Shown here piece after piece: positions 23,106-34,714 of a DNA stretch of 64,000 bases. The notes below the pieces were generated by a model. That model was given only the letters and a program-made list of their open reading frames with translations, did no database searches and was not told the origin of the DNA. This DNA is from Thysanoteuthis rhombus. Its lineage: Eukaryota > Mollusca > Cephalopoda > Oegopsida > Thysanoteuthidae. Each line of letters begins with the position of its first letter. The first letter of the stretch is position 1. A program made the translations under genes and the position numbers. Location: NCBI GenBank assembly GCA_963457665.1, contig OY735237.1, forward strand, positions 7,090,297 to 7,154,296, written 5' to 3'.

Positions 23106-25000
23106 TATAAGCGGGATAACGATTATTAATACATTCACATGCATTCAGGCTATTCATTTTAGCACACAACAATTGATGGTACGAACAGGACCACTAGAGA
23201 TTCTAAACTGATTTCCGAACATCATGAGAACTAAACGCACAACATCAATGCTAGAATGACATCAGAAGTTACAATCAGAAGAGACCTTTAGAACGATAGG
23301 CATACGACAAATAAGGCAACGATATATGACACCATTAGAAATAGAATTCATGCACTGGAGATTAAAAAAAAATTACGATTATTGATGAAATCTGACATCA
23401 TTTTTTAATCAAAACTTAAAGACCCCTTCTATAAAGGAAATATTCTGTCGGACCCCTTTTTCCGGAATTTAGCTTTAGACTATTTAATGAACTGCAAGAA
23501 AAATCAATTTTTGACTTTTAAAAATCATATTTTTTTAAAATGGATTAGATTCATCCGAATTCTTATATATGGTTCAGTTCTGTATAGAATGATTGTAGTT
23601 TTTGAATGTTGTGCAATGGATAATATTGTTTCTTCACTGCAAGATTCGCAATTGCAGGTTTAGAAGGAATATTACTGCGGACATCTGAGCATTGATTGAC
23701 CGACTCCGGTTTCGAAACTGATTATTTGTGATGTATGAGACTTTTCTGCGAACGTTCAAAAGAGCTTTAAATTAAACAGGGGTCTTCTTTATATCAATCT
23801 ACTAAAATTCATATTTAGTGACGTTCACAAGAAAATTATCAACTATTCAAAGGATTACAAAGATTTCTGATTTAAAATCTCTCAAAAGAAAGATTTTGAC
23901 ACTGGCCAGATTAAACTAAGCAATTGAAAATATACATTATGAAATTGGAGGCAGTTTCTTTTTTTTGCTTCAGTGTTCTTCGATATTCATTCTAAAAATT
24001 ATCATTAAAATTTTAAAATACTTTAATCAATTGAAAATTCGTTTTATTTGTTGGTGTATTTATGTATTCTAGAGCTCCTGGTCATATTGTTTTGTCTACA
24101 GACTTAAAAATTGGCACCACTACTTCACAAGACCCTTTTTAAAATTGCTCTTTAAAAAAAAAAAGATTTAAATTTTTTTTTTGGGGGGGGGGCTTATTTT
24201 GACGGGTTCATTAACAACATCAAGATTCTCCACAATCAAGATACTTTTCGATGTTTTTTTTTTTTTTTTTTTTTTTTTAAACGACTCTATTTTAGATGTT
24301 TCCCAATGGAAAACGCAAGAGATATCATAAATAGAATTTGTTCTGACCATATTTATCCTTCAATAGAATCTTTTTACATAACTTCTAATTTTGACACAAC
24401 GGTCGTTCAATTATTAACTGTGATGGCGAGTAATTCTTAAAACTATTGACTCTTACTTATACTGTTATCAAGTATCATTAATTGCAGTATTTCATAATTC
24501 TCTGGGAGAAAAACAATCAATTAGTTTTTGCTCGATGACAGATTCCATCAATAAAAAGAATAAGAAAAAAAAATGTTGATTTTTACGCACAGCTTTGTTT
24601 CGCACAATGTGTCTAACTTTGGCCAAAAAGCACAACACCGTACACGACAATACTTACGTATAACAACGACTGGTGTTTATGTATCCACTACAATACAACA
24701 TGGCACTTGTGTTTATCAAATATCAGGTATGTTATAATATCAAAATGGAGGTTCACAGTTTATCAAATTTAGATAAAACATTTAGTATGAATACAAAGCA
24801 TCTAGGCAGAAAACGGAGAAACATTCACGTGACGAACATACACAGTGTGGGTGACCATGTATGCATCAAGTCAGAAATAAAAGACATACATAACACTGTG
24901 CAATTTTCTTTTTGTTCCTTGTTTTATAAGTGTCGTTTTCTGGTTGATTATGTATAAAAAGTATAGAAAATGCCATTCTTTCCCTTCACAGTTTGCTTTT
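23106..25000. other. No gene seen
   Basis: AT-rich intergenic DNA with T-runs and a G-run near 24170-24280. The ORF at 24673 has no motif. Confidence 0.45.
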
Positions 25001-25290
25001 GTGACCAGGACAGTGATAATCGCACGAAGTAAGGAAATATGATGAGCACCTGGAAACGATATATCTGGCGATAATTCTGAATAATTGGCGTTTGCAGCTC
25101 ATGCGTTATGATATTACGACACATTGTTACTTGAAATTAAGTCATGTGACCAGGACTGTGATAATCACACAAAGTAAGAAAAAATGATGGGCACATGGAA
25201 ACGATGTATCTGGTAATAATTCTAAATACTTTGTGTTTGCAGCTCATGCGTTATGATATTGAGAGACATTGTTACTTGAAATGAAGTCAT
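25001..25290 (+). repeat. Tandem duplication, 145-bp period, two units
   Basis: Units start at 25001 and 25146 with GTGACCAGGACxGTGATAAT and end with ACTTGAAATxAAGTCAT. A flank AAAAGTATAGAAAATG links it to the dispersed repeat at 55925 and 61490. Confidence 0.65.
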
Positions 25291-25551
25291 CAGAAAGTTA
25301 TCATAAAGATTATCAACTGAAGATACACCAAACAGACGTGTCAGGGCTTGGCATTTAAGGTGTGAGTATATAAGAAATGTTAATATTTGTGTGATAAGCT
25401 AATTTCTTTTTAACATGTTAATAAAAATAGCATTTACTGCTTCTTCTGATAAGGAGTTTCAATATGATAGGGATGTTGCTGTCATAAATCTGTCTCTAAC
25501 ACTGGAATGGTGATATATTTGGTATTTCAATATTGTTTGATTTGAAATAGT

Positions 25552-25589
25552 CACTTTGATAAAAGCCGAAAGGCGAAACATGTTAGTAG
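25552..25589 (+). repeat. Hammerhead-like relic with GCC-GAAA-GGC stem
   Basis: CACUUUGAUAA is followed by AAGCCGAAAGGCGAAAC, then AU and GUU before AGUAG. A three-pair stem I (ACU/AGU) and a short stem III can form. Two core bases differ from CUGAUGA and extra A residues precede stem II, so it is likely inactive. Confidence 0.35.
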
Positions 25590-25979
25590 AATAGATTTAA
25601 TTTTAATACAACTATTTTTCTTTATTGCCAACTTAATACGCAGAGAAAACAACTTCCAATGAATATTACTATCCTGGCCTCAAAAGCAACGTTTGAAGGG
25701 AGTAATAGGCATTTTCCATACATTTTACACCTAAGCAAATAGAAAATAAGATACACTCTCCAGAAACAAAGATTGCATCGCATGGTGTATTCAAGGTGTA
25801 TGTGTTGACATGCCGTGTGTGTCTTTCATGTGAACATATGCAGTGGTGTAGTGCTAAGAAAAAGAAGTGCAGGAATGCAGAGCTGCCTGCTTTAGCGAGT
25901 GTAACGAACTAGTTGGCGAAGCAAACCACGACAGCTGCCTATTTTAGGGGAGGGGCACATTTTAGGGGTACTTCTATTC

Positions 25980-26029
25980 AATATATATATATATATATAT
26001 ATATACATACATATATATATATATATATA
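25980..26029. repeat. (TA)n microsatellite with ACAT interruption
   Basis: Two TA runs split by ACATACAT. Confidence 0.85.
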
Positions 26030-26319
26030 GCTACAATTCACAGTTCCAGCTAATTTGAGGGTACAGAGATGAACAAAATGAGAATCTTACTAGTATATAC
26101 ATAGTGAGGGAATGCCATTCGCCCTCCCAAACAGAGGAAAGGGATGCCGTTCTCACGCGTTCCCACAACACTACACCACTGTACATATGTAGAAATTGAT
26201 GACAGAATGTCATAGGTAAATGATTTAAATGTATATCTATCGTAGATGTAGAACCAAAATAATGAACTGGACATCTGCAACATTTAACTTCAACTTTATT
26301 AAACGAAATTTCTCCTCAG

Positions 26320-26375
26320 TATGTTTCGACAACAGATATATTTTGGCTTGTAAGGCCATTTTCAACACCCAACCG
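26320..26375 (-). repeat. Weak hammerhead-like relic
   Basis: The minus strand reads UUGAAAAU, GGCCUUACAAGCC, then AAAAUAU and AUCUGUU, an order similar to the other relics but with several core changes. A plus-strand ORF over the same DNA is not convincing as a gene. Confidence 0.2.
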
Positions 26376-28669
26376 ACAGATTTTACGCGAATTCTGAGTA
26401 AGCATCCAGATTTCAGAAAGAAGAATGTATATCGACTAGAAAACATTTTGAAACTTTTGAATAGCAATCAAAGCTGCCTTGATTGAAGGCTATCTCACAA
26501 CGTACTTTCGAATCTCCGGAAGGCAAATGCCCAACCAAAGTTATTCATTTATATATTAAATAAAAAATATCGCTATGGGCATCTCCATGAACGATTTACA
26601 CAAGAAATATGTATCCAACATCAAAATATACATTAATTCAAGTGATAAAAAAACGTATGCAACTTGAAAAGATGTATAAGATACCAGGCAATTATAAAAA
26701 AATCCTTAAATTCTCCTATAAATTTCACCTGATAACTCCAAAATTTGACCTATTAATTTATTTTTCATCTCACAGAGTCTAAATCCATTCAATTTGTTCT
26801 TAAATTTATTTATATTGGTACTATTTCTTTTCACATAATATGCTAAACTATTTCAGTATTTCGAAATTCTTAGAAAGAAAAAAATCGATCTCTTTTTGCG
26901 ACTTTGTTTTTGTAATAGACCTGGCAAGTAAATTTCCCCAAAGATCTATATGCACCCCAGAAGAGTCTATCGGAAGTATGATGGTATAAAAAATATTCAT
27001 CGTGCGGTGCCAGTTACACGAGTAATCAATAAAACAAGGATTTATTATTCGAGATGAAGTATTGTTAAACATTATTAATTTTGACTAGAATTTACCTTAA
27101 CCGTGATTTCAGCGGATTTTTCTTGTTCGCAACTCAACCCAGACAGTGAATATACGGCAGTGAGTGTATAGCGTGGATTGAAAATGAACAATAAGCCTTT
27201 GGTGAGACTCGAACTTACGTCCTTCCAGCCAAAGAGAAGCAAGGTTTAACAATCTGCTGCTTAATCAACTAAGCCATGAGGGCTTCAGTGACTCGGAAGA
27301 GTCCAAGTCCAAGCTTTAAACATATTCTCTATTCCGATATTCCTGTGTCATATTTGCTTTGTTGTCTGAACTGGTTGTATCAGTATCAGTAAAGCAACTA
27401 TTTTATTCTAAACCTTTTCTTCTATTAAATGAACTATTGTAAAAGATTATCAATTTTTGACTACTATTTTACTTAGGGTCCTAAATTCAAAACCATGTAA
27501 CCCTGTAGGAACATATGGGGAAAAGGTGTTATGCAGCATATTCAGAAAGTTAAATATCTCCCAACTATGAATCTAATTTATAACAATGAAATAAGCATCC
27601 CAGTTTTTTTAATGATTTTTTTAAAAAACAATATGGCCGACAGTGTTACTCACTCACCTTAATTAAACTGATAGTTTAGTTTTTTTGATGTGGGATTGTA
27701 TGGGATACTTATATTAGATATTTTCACCGATTTATCGTACCATTAGACAGCCCTTACTTTCCGTTGGCACCAGCCGTATAACTTCCGTATTCCTACGCAT
27801 ACTGGGCACTGTATCAATCCGCGGCAGCACTTCCTGACCCTAGCAGCTTATCTGGAGCGTAATACTAATGGCAACGTAAAGTAGAAAAAAAGTTCTAAAT
27901 ATAGCGTACACTACGACTGATATTAGTTTTTTTACGTGGATCTTTTTATGTGGGTAAAAACTACGTTTTTTTTTTACCTTCATCTTGACTTTTTAGGTGC
28001 TTTTCAATCACTACTAATCTCAGGTCTCGCTCCAGAAACAGAGTAATTAAAAAAACTAGTTCCTTTAATCAGAAATGAAGTAATAATTTCTACTTGGAAT
28101 CAATTTCATTGCAACAACTTCAACTGTTCTAAATGAATTAATAGGATTACTGCTTTAAATTGGGTCTAGAGTAATTGGAGTATGGGTTAAGGAAATTAAT
28201 TTGTCTTACTAAAAAAATCATCTTGGAGTTGTGCTGGCACATATTTTCATGTGTATGTGTATTTAATTCAGATATATGACTCATTTAACCTTTCTATGTA
28301 TAACTTGCATGCAGTAAACGGACCTTGTAAATTTTCTGAGTTGCTGTGTATTTAAATTTTTGTGTGAGTGCAAGTCCAATTCCAGCCCAGCATACAATAC
28401 TATCGTTAACTAATTATATATGAAACCATATGAAAGAATTAGCGAGTGAAAATGCTCAGAATCGTGCGTGTATTTCGCTTCTAGTGAAGTTATTTATTCA
28501 AAAGCTTTTTCAATATATCATGTGTACATCGTATCTATTCTTGAATATTTTTTTTTACTGTTTTCGTTATTAGTATATTTGGTTTGTGCTGTACTAGAGA
28601 GTCTCATTATTCTTCAAGAAAAGAAGTTTTTCTTGTGTTATTTTTTGCAGAGCACTTAATACATTCTGT
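26376..28669. other. No gene seen apart from a tRNA-like head
   Basis: AT-rich. A 70-base block (about 28145-28190) with ACTGCTTTAAATTGGGTCTA recurs at about 34412-34455. Confidence 0.4.
27190..27283 (-). mobile_element. tRNA-like SINE head
   Basis: The minus strand has ATGGCTTAGTTGATTAAGCA (A box) and AAGTTCGAGTCTCACC (B box). Box spacing is long and no closed cloverleaf is evident. Confidence 0.45.
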
Positions 28670-28940
28670 CAGTTTTTTTTATTCATTGTAAAGAACTTTT
28701 TTCATGGATGTTATCTATGCCTTTTATTGTTTTGAATGCTTGAAGTGAGTCTCGCTTAATTCTACTTTCCTTTGGTGTAGTTAGTTTTTGTTATTGGAGC
28801 CTGTTTTCAGGAGGACGTTTTCTAAGTTCTGGGACCATTTACATTGCCCATTATACGTTTTTTAGTTCTATAATATCTTTTTTCAAGTTGTATCTTCCAG
28901 ACTTGGACTGCATATTTTAAGTGTGGTCTGAATTATTTGC
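28670..28940 (-). pseudogene. CR1/L2-type LINE reverse-transcriptase fragment, frameshifted
   Basis: Minus-strand pieces in different frames read YAVQVW, LEK, QMVPELRKRPPENRL and RIKRDSLQAFKTIKGIDNI. These follow the order of a CR1/L2 type C-terminus (AVQxWSPxLKKDI, LExVQRRATK, RRxRGDLIETFKILKGxxNI). Stops and frame changes show decay. Confidence 0.5.
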
Positions 28941-29061
28941 ACTATTACAACTAAATTTCATGCAATAAAGAAATTAAAGAGAATTCAGTAAGTACCTGAA
29001 ATGTTCATGTATCAGTACGTGTTTTTGTGATTTTTACGAATGATTTGTTCCTTCATAGATA

Positions 29062-29067
29062 TTTATT
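29062..29067 (-). promoter_or_regulatory. Possible poly(A) signal AATAAA
   Basis: AATAAA on the minus strand lies 22 bases beyond the stop of the candidate tail exon. The position suits a very short 3' untranslated region. The hexamer is common by chance in AT-rich DNA, so it is only supporting evidence. Confidence 0.3.
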
Positions 29068-29088
29068 CACTCAAGATGAGTAGTACAA

Positions 29089-29254
29089 TCAAAAGAGAGA
29101 TTTTTTAGTGTTCGGAGATATATGAGATGCTGTTCTTTTTGTCACATGATACGGTGGAGATCGGGACATTATGAGAAATGGACCACGGTGATACAACTCC
29201 ATTTTTCTCAAAAATTGTCGCCTGGAAAATGCTGCTATCTTGAGGAAAGAAAGG
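29089..29254 (-). CDS. Candidate terminal exon: short basic cytoplasmic tail
   Basis: The preceding exon ends in phase 2. An acceptor ATGTACCATTACACAG at 29270-29255 opens an exon whose first base completes that codon. It then reads 54 codons to a TGA at 29091-29089. The tail would be basic and rich in Ser, Phe and Arg, with SRRQF, SRSPPYH and TKKSLF segments and no recognised signalling domain. AATAAA follows 22 bases past the stop. Two points weaken the call: the pyrimidine tract is poor, and a second frame (29302-29105) is also open over most of the same DNA. An alternative acceptor at about 29304 would give a tail ending after about 20 residues. The last exon could also lie elsewhere or outside the window. 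Confidence 0.35.
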
Positions 29255-29259
29255 CTGTG

Positions 29260-30150
29260 TAATGGTACATATGGAGGCAAGATAGCAATATTTTCCTGCC
29301 AACAGTTTTTGAGAAGACGGGGTTTTTCACTGTACTCCATATCTCAATCTGTCACTGTGCTCCACATTGTTAAATTTGTTTGTTTGTTTTTTTTTTGATA
29401 GAAAAGGGGGCATCAGTTTTTTTCGAACGGTCGAGTTGGGACATGAAATGGGAAAGATTAAGAATCACTGAGCTAAAGAGTTCAAGAAACAGATAACAAA
29501 TGATTCGGGCAATTTATCGTAAACCTGCATGGATTGTAGTCCGGAGTATTGATCTCAGAAGAGTGACCGCCAGATGGCAGTACAAATTGTGCAAGATAAG
29601 CAACGATAGAATCAATATCGGATTGTAAATCAGTTGGGAGGAACTTGATCCGAAAGTCGATTCTCGTGGTGATAGGAGTGCGGTCAGAATTATTGGAGAC
29701 ATGTTTCACTCGCAATCAACCAGCCTTTCAGAAGATGATTGTTGCTCTGATAATTGTTCAAACGAGGTTCGCAACAGAAAAAAAAGGGAGATAACTACCC
29801 TAGAAGCTGTACGCATATAAAGTGTAAATAACGCAGACAATTCGGTACAAAAAGGAGACCGTCATCTATTTATTTACATGAGTTTGCCAAGGCCAGATAT
29901 TCTTGCTAATGTCAGATTTAGAGATGGACTATATCACAAGTGAGTAGTACTTTTACACTGGCTACGGCTTCAGCTGTCCCTGTCTGGTCCTCATATATTA
30001 CATTACTACTTTTCACCGTTTGCGATATTTGAATCGACTCTGAGGCAAGATCCAACCAATGTGACGACACTCACACTACAACATTTCACCTATAGCGAAT
30101 GGGGAGAGATGGATTCATGACCCTCCAAAAAGCAATAGTGGGAAAGTGAG
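29260..30150. other. No clear gene; hAT-like end at about 29465
   Basis: CAGTGATTCTTAATCTTTCC on the minus strand at 29474 resembles a hAT-like terminus. The minus ORF 29715-29482 has an orderly composition but no splice sites fitting the membrane-protein gene. Confidence 0.3.
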
Positions 30151-30154
30151 TACA

Positions 30155-30236
30155 GACTGTCCAAGCCGAGGTTTGAACTCGACTCTTCTAGTTCATACTC
30201 AGTGCTGTTACCAGCTCAGTCACTCTGCACCGCCAC
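30155..30236 (-). mobile_element. tRNA-like SINE head
   Basis: The minus strand has GTGACTGAGCTGGTAACAGC (A box) and GAGTTCAAACCTC (B box) in tRNA-like order. It is not a functional tRNA because the acceptor arms do not pair. Confidence 0.45.
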
Positions 30237-30499
30237 TAAACTACAATGCTAAAAAATTTCGAAATTTCAAAATATCTCTCCCAAAATCAGTGTGGCCAAG
30301 TATTGTTTGCTACTTGTAGATAAAACTGTCTTATTAAATGGTTGAAATCAGCTAAGGATTATGTGTTTTTAGTATCGTATTTGTAGGATCATTTATCCAT
30401 TTCTTAATAATATAAGAAAATGAATAGAGCAAATATAGACCAGGAATAAACAAAAATGAGAATTCGGAGCTAAAATAGTCATTTGAACCTTTGAATTAC

Positions 30500-30672
30500 T
30501 GGCAAATGTTTAGCTCAATGATAAGAGCAACGCTACGTTGAAACGACTACCCTGTCGGTCACAGGTTCGATTCCTGCAGCGGCCCCATTTTCTTTTATTG
30601 TTTATTCTATTTATGTTACATTCACCGTGTGATAACGGAAAACCATTTCTAATCGAGTTTCATATATATATA
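30500..30672 (+). mobile_element. tRNA-derived SINE, copy 1
   Basis: TTAGCTCAATGATAAGAGC is a good A box and GGTTCGATTCC a perfect B box, followed by TGCAGCGGCCCC. The body TTCTTTTATTGTTTATTCTA, ACGGAAAACCATTTC and GTTTCATATATAT is shared with 37735-37905. Confidence 0.65.
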
Positions 30673-31284
30673 TAACGCAATTAATAACCAATACTATACA
30701 TAAAAATACAGCATAGTAAATTTAAAAAAACAACGGGATAATTTACGTATCGATGAATAATACAAAAATATATTTTTGTATTTATTCAAAACAAAATGGA
30801 GATTGTATTTTTAAAAGTCAAATTAGAATGAAAAAACTTTAATAGAATCGAAGAGGAGAGAAAAATTGATGAATCTGTCTGAGATGCTGTTGAGAGAAAT
30901 GGATTTGTGCTTCTTGTTTTAAACAAAAAAATCTGTATCAACTATTCACTGAGTTGCTAGCGTAGTGGCAGTTGGGGGTTGGTTGTAAAATCAAAGGTGA
31001 CATAAGGTTACAGACGGTAGGATATTGGGTGGGGAATATCGGAACGCAGCCGTATTGTTCGTCTTTATCGTTTATTTCCTCTTTCTTTCAGATGTAAAAA
31101 AAATACATCATGGCTTAATGAAATCACTCTCCCCTTTTCCCTTGACTGGACTGATAAACTAACAAACCAATAAATTTGATTTAGGCTTTTATATAATAAG
31201 ATATACTCATTTAAATCCCACTTATCAAATAGAATTATCATTCATCAAGACTTCTCAACAGATTATAATTAAAAATTGAACACT

Positions 31285-31400
31285 TGATTTTATTACACTC
31301 ACCAGATTTAATCTGCTATCGTATATTTTTATCAGCTAAATTGAAAATTATCAGCCAGATCTTGGTTGAAAATGGCTAATTTGGCAACCCTGCCCGAAAC
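31285..31400. repeat. Dispersed repeat shared with 9295-9460
   Basis: CTCACCAGATTTAATCTGCT, TATCAGCCAGATCT and GGCTAATTTGGCAACCCTG pair with the copy at 9295-9460. Confidence 0.45.
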
Positions 31401-31783
31401 TATTTTTATCCAGAGTATGGAAGTACACCCACGCAGTAACCAATCGTCTCATGGTGCAATTAAATTGTTGTAATGTATCGATACTAAACGTTATTGATTT
31501 TTTTCATTAGCTTCTTCCACCCTTCTCTTTTATTAATTGACTTCGTTCAATAAACCCGATTATCTCCCTTTTACGGTCTTTATTCCCTCAAATATTCATG
31601 AATAAAAAATAAAAAAGAAGAGCCCCACATTAATGGTTTCAAACTCAATTAATTTGCATTACAATTCCGTTCTCAACTGTATAATTGGTAAACTTGTAAG
31701 TTCACGGTTTGGTTTCCTTGACTGTGTGTTGGGTATTGTTCTTACCAACAGGACCATGCCAAGTGCTGGGTCATTAGTGTTAG

Positions 31784-32072
31784 CAGTGTTGCCGATTTAG
31801 CGCTTTTCGAGCTAAATTTCGAGCCATTCTTGGTACCTTTCTTTTAACACCTCTCTTGTTTCAACTCTTATCGCTATTTTTTAGCCATATTTATAGCTAT
31901 TTTCAATTTTGATCAATTTTTAGCGACCATCCTGCTATTTCTGATATAATCAGCAATCTTCAACAATTAAAAATGGCCATAAGGTGGTTAATAGTACTAT
32001 TAGTGCGTTTTAGCATTTTTGACTATTTTTGAGGTTGATCTTGCACGAAACTATTTTGAGTTGGCACTGGTG
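31784..32072. mobile_element. CAGTGTTGCC-family MITE, copy 1
   Basis: The left end is CAGTGTTGCCGATTTAGCGC. The interior has GCTATTTTTTAGCC-like blocks and the right end is TTGAGTTGGCACTGGTG. Copies with the same order are at 35921-36169 and 40380-40625. The TIR resembles many hAT MITEs. Confidence 0.5.
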
Positions 32073-32487
32073 GCAGTAGGTGAGGTTTGTCTTGCAGAAC
32101 GATTCCACTTTGCAGGGCGGTTTTGTTTCTGGATTCTGAGTATAGTTCTTAGCTGCACGCATGTGCGCGCACACATACGTTTTGAAACCAGCGCACAAAG
32201 GAAATCAATGTGAATACAAAATATTTCCACTTCAGTAGACAGGTAGACAGTTTACTGAGTTTTCATTGAGCAAATATTGATTCATTATGTCAAATTCAAA
32301 AGTGCGCACATACTTTTGTGACAGGAAAATATTTGCACATTTTTCTTACTTTAGTTTTTTATATACCTCCACCAGAATCTTCTTTCTCGAAGAATCTAAA
32401 GATATAATAGCCGTATATGCGAATATATTTTCTGTCTGTTGGTGCATTGATTTAATTGGTCAATTGAACTTCCTATTATGACATCGA

Positions 32488-32503
32488 CCCTAACCCTAAC
32501 CCT
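32488..32503. repeat. Short interstitial telomere-like run
   Basis: CCCTAACCCTAACCCT, under three units of the animal telomere repeat. Confidence 0.5.
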
Positions 32504-33481
32504 TTAAACCAGCTTGAGTTGATTTGAAACTTGAAATTAAGATACTTCCTTAAATAAAATAGCTTTAGGCTCCTTAGTGCTGATCCATGTATAGATAACC
32601 CTGTCATTTCGTATTGGTATATTCTAGTCTTACAATAATTCACCAAATGTCTGTCAGTCTGTCATCGTGTAGCTGAAAGATGGTTAGAGATTAGGTCACC
32701 AAATTTCCTGTGGTTATTCATGGGACCCCAGGGCAGATTTAAAAAAAATGGAATAATAATAATACTTTGGGATCTGAATTCAGGTTCACACCGATAATAA
32801 TGATCTGATTTCTATTTATACATCTTGATATAATTCACGTATCTTTTGTGAAATCTTCACCGGATATTTAAATCAAATGTGACCCAAGAGTTCATGATAG
32901 CAATGGTTTTCAAGCGAGGTATGACTCAATAAAAACCCAGTTCAGATCCATGCACTCTTATTGGTGCCAATTTATACCTTCCGAAAAAACCTGCACGTCA
33001 GGCAGGTTTTCAGCTAGTTGGTGCTAATTTCTAAATTCAATGGGAGCACAATAGGGTGGAGCGAAATAAGCCGGACAGTTTGTCTTCGGTGTAATTTAGT
33101 AACGATACGTAATAAATGAATTAACTAAACTATGAATAAAATATTTGTTCTGAAAATTTAAAAAAAAAACCAAAACATTTCATAAGAAAAATCGTATCGG
33201 CCAAATGACCAATCCTTGTTCTTTCCATGACATTTATCAGAGTTTCAATGGGTCTATCTCGTATCGAAGGTTCAATTTTAGGGACCTCTTTGATAATGGG
33301 CTTATTTGCAAACTCAAGAAATGTACTTAATTTATAACGTGATTTGGGTAAAGTTTAGTGAATACAAAAAATAAAAAAATAAATGGGAAAGTGTTGTGTA
33401 GTGGTGGAAGGAGATCAATGCAAACTGTTGGGAGGAAAAAGGTGAAGAATGAAATCATCAAAATGCTGGGAAAATGCTCAC

Positions 33482-33590
33482 CTGTTAAAACGCCGTGTGA
33501 GTAACATGATAATCAAGGCCACTCCTATGAAGACCACAATGGCCACTACACTAACAATTAATGCCAGCAATACAGGTCCTTGGAAGATGG
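33482..33590 (-). CDS. Transmembrane exon of the CUB-LDLa protein
   Basis: The acceptor TTTCTTTTCGTGCTTTTCAG and donor GTGAGCATT are both good. The exon starts in phase 1, giving Ser225 with the LDLa exon, and ends in phase 2. Residues 231-255 are an unbroken run of Val, Ile, Leu, Ala, Gly and Phe, long enough for one membrane helix. They are followed by TRRFN, a basic stop-transfer sequence that puts the C-terminus in the cytosol. The open frame extends upstream into the intron, but the sequence there is low-complexity (Cys- and Tyr-rich from a CCT/ATA-like repeat) and is not coding. The phase-2 donor means a further tail exon must lie at lower coordinates. Confidence 0.8.
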
Positions 33591-33740
33591 CTGAAAAGCA
33601 CGAAAAGAAAACAATAATTGACTGAAATAGAAAATGACGATGATAATAATAATAACAACAACAACAATAACCCCCGACAACCCCCCTACCCAAAATGGTG
33701 GTGGAGGCACGAACCACAGCACTGTTATGATAGGTGACGG

Positions 33741-33945
33741 CGATATGAGAGGAGGGCTGAAGACCTGAGGAGACTTACTGTCACTCAGCCTTTAGCGATA
33801 ATCACCAGATACTTAGTGTGAAACTGTAAACAGGACCGCTCTGGACTGTGTGAGTATGGTGAGAAGAGCTGGAGACATGAGGAGATTTGCTGTCACTCAG
33901 TCTCTAGCTTTGACCACCAGGCAATTGGTGTGAAAATGCATAATA
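33741..33945 (+). repeat. Direct repeat of about 90 bp upstream of the transmembrane exon
   Basis: 33741-33830 and 33858-33945 share GAGGAGACTTACTGTCACTC and TTAGTGTGAAA blocks. An AAT/AAC simple repeat lies between the exon and the pair (about 33640-33675). Confidence 0.45.
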
Positions 33946-34714
33946 ATAATAATAATATGATCGATAACGTTTTGCTTGTTAAAATTTTGAAAGAAAAAGA
34001 AAAAGAAGATTGTTTTGAATTGATAAAAAATACGATGTGATAAATCTGACAAAAGAAAACTGAAAATTATCAATATATTGTATATCTTCTTCAGTCAAAA
34101 TTCAAACGTAAAAACAAATTTGAAAACGTTAATTCGAACTTTGATGTGCCTCTTGGCAGAACGTACCATTAACGTCTTCACATTTGTAATCGGTCACGTT
34201 TTTGCTTAATTTATTTAAATTTTATTTTAAATGACTTGCTGGTGGATATGTGTAGATACATATATGTCTTTTCCAAGGGAACTAGTGCAAAGTAAATGCG
34301 AACTGTCTCAGCTGGAGTTTTAACTAAAACATAATATAATCTAATGGTTAAAGATATTTTGGGAATTCATTTTATTGTAATGCTTTCCTTTGTTTTAAAA
34401 TATCAATAACATTACTGCTTTTAAATCGGGTCTACTGTAATTGGAGTATAGGTTACGAAAATAAAGCAATATTACTAGCTCTGCAAGAGGGACCGCATAT
34501 CTTATTTATTTTCCACCTTTATTCATCGTAAATATTTTCAATTTTATGCTATTTTCACATTCTTGAAAGTTGTTAGAAATAGTGCTCGTTGAATCAGGTA
34601 TTTTCAATGTCTGTGTACGAGAAACACACCCAACCTAAAACGCCCGGTTCCCAAAACAGTGTGACCAACTCAAAAATATTTTCGCACAAGATAGACTGAC
34701 AAAAAGCTGAAGTG

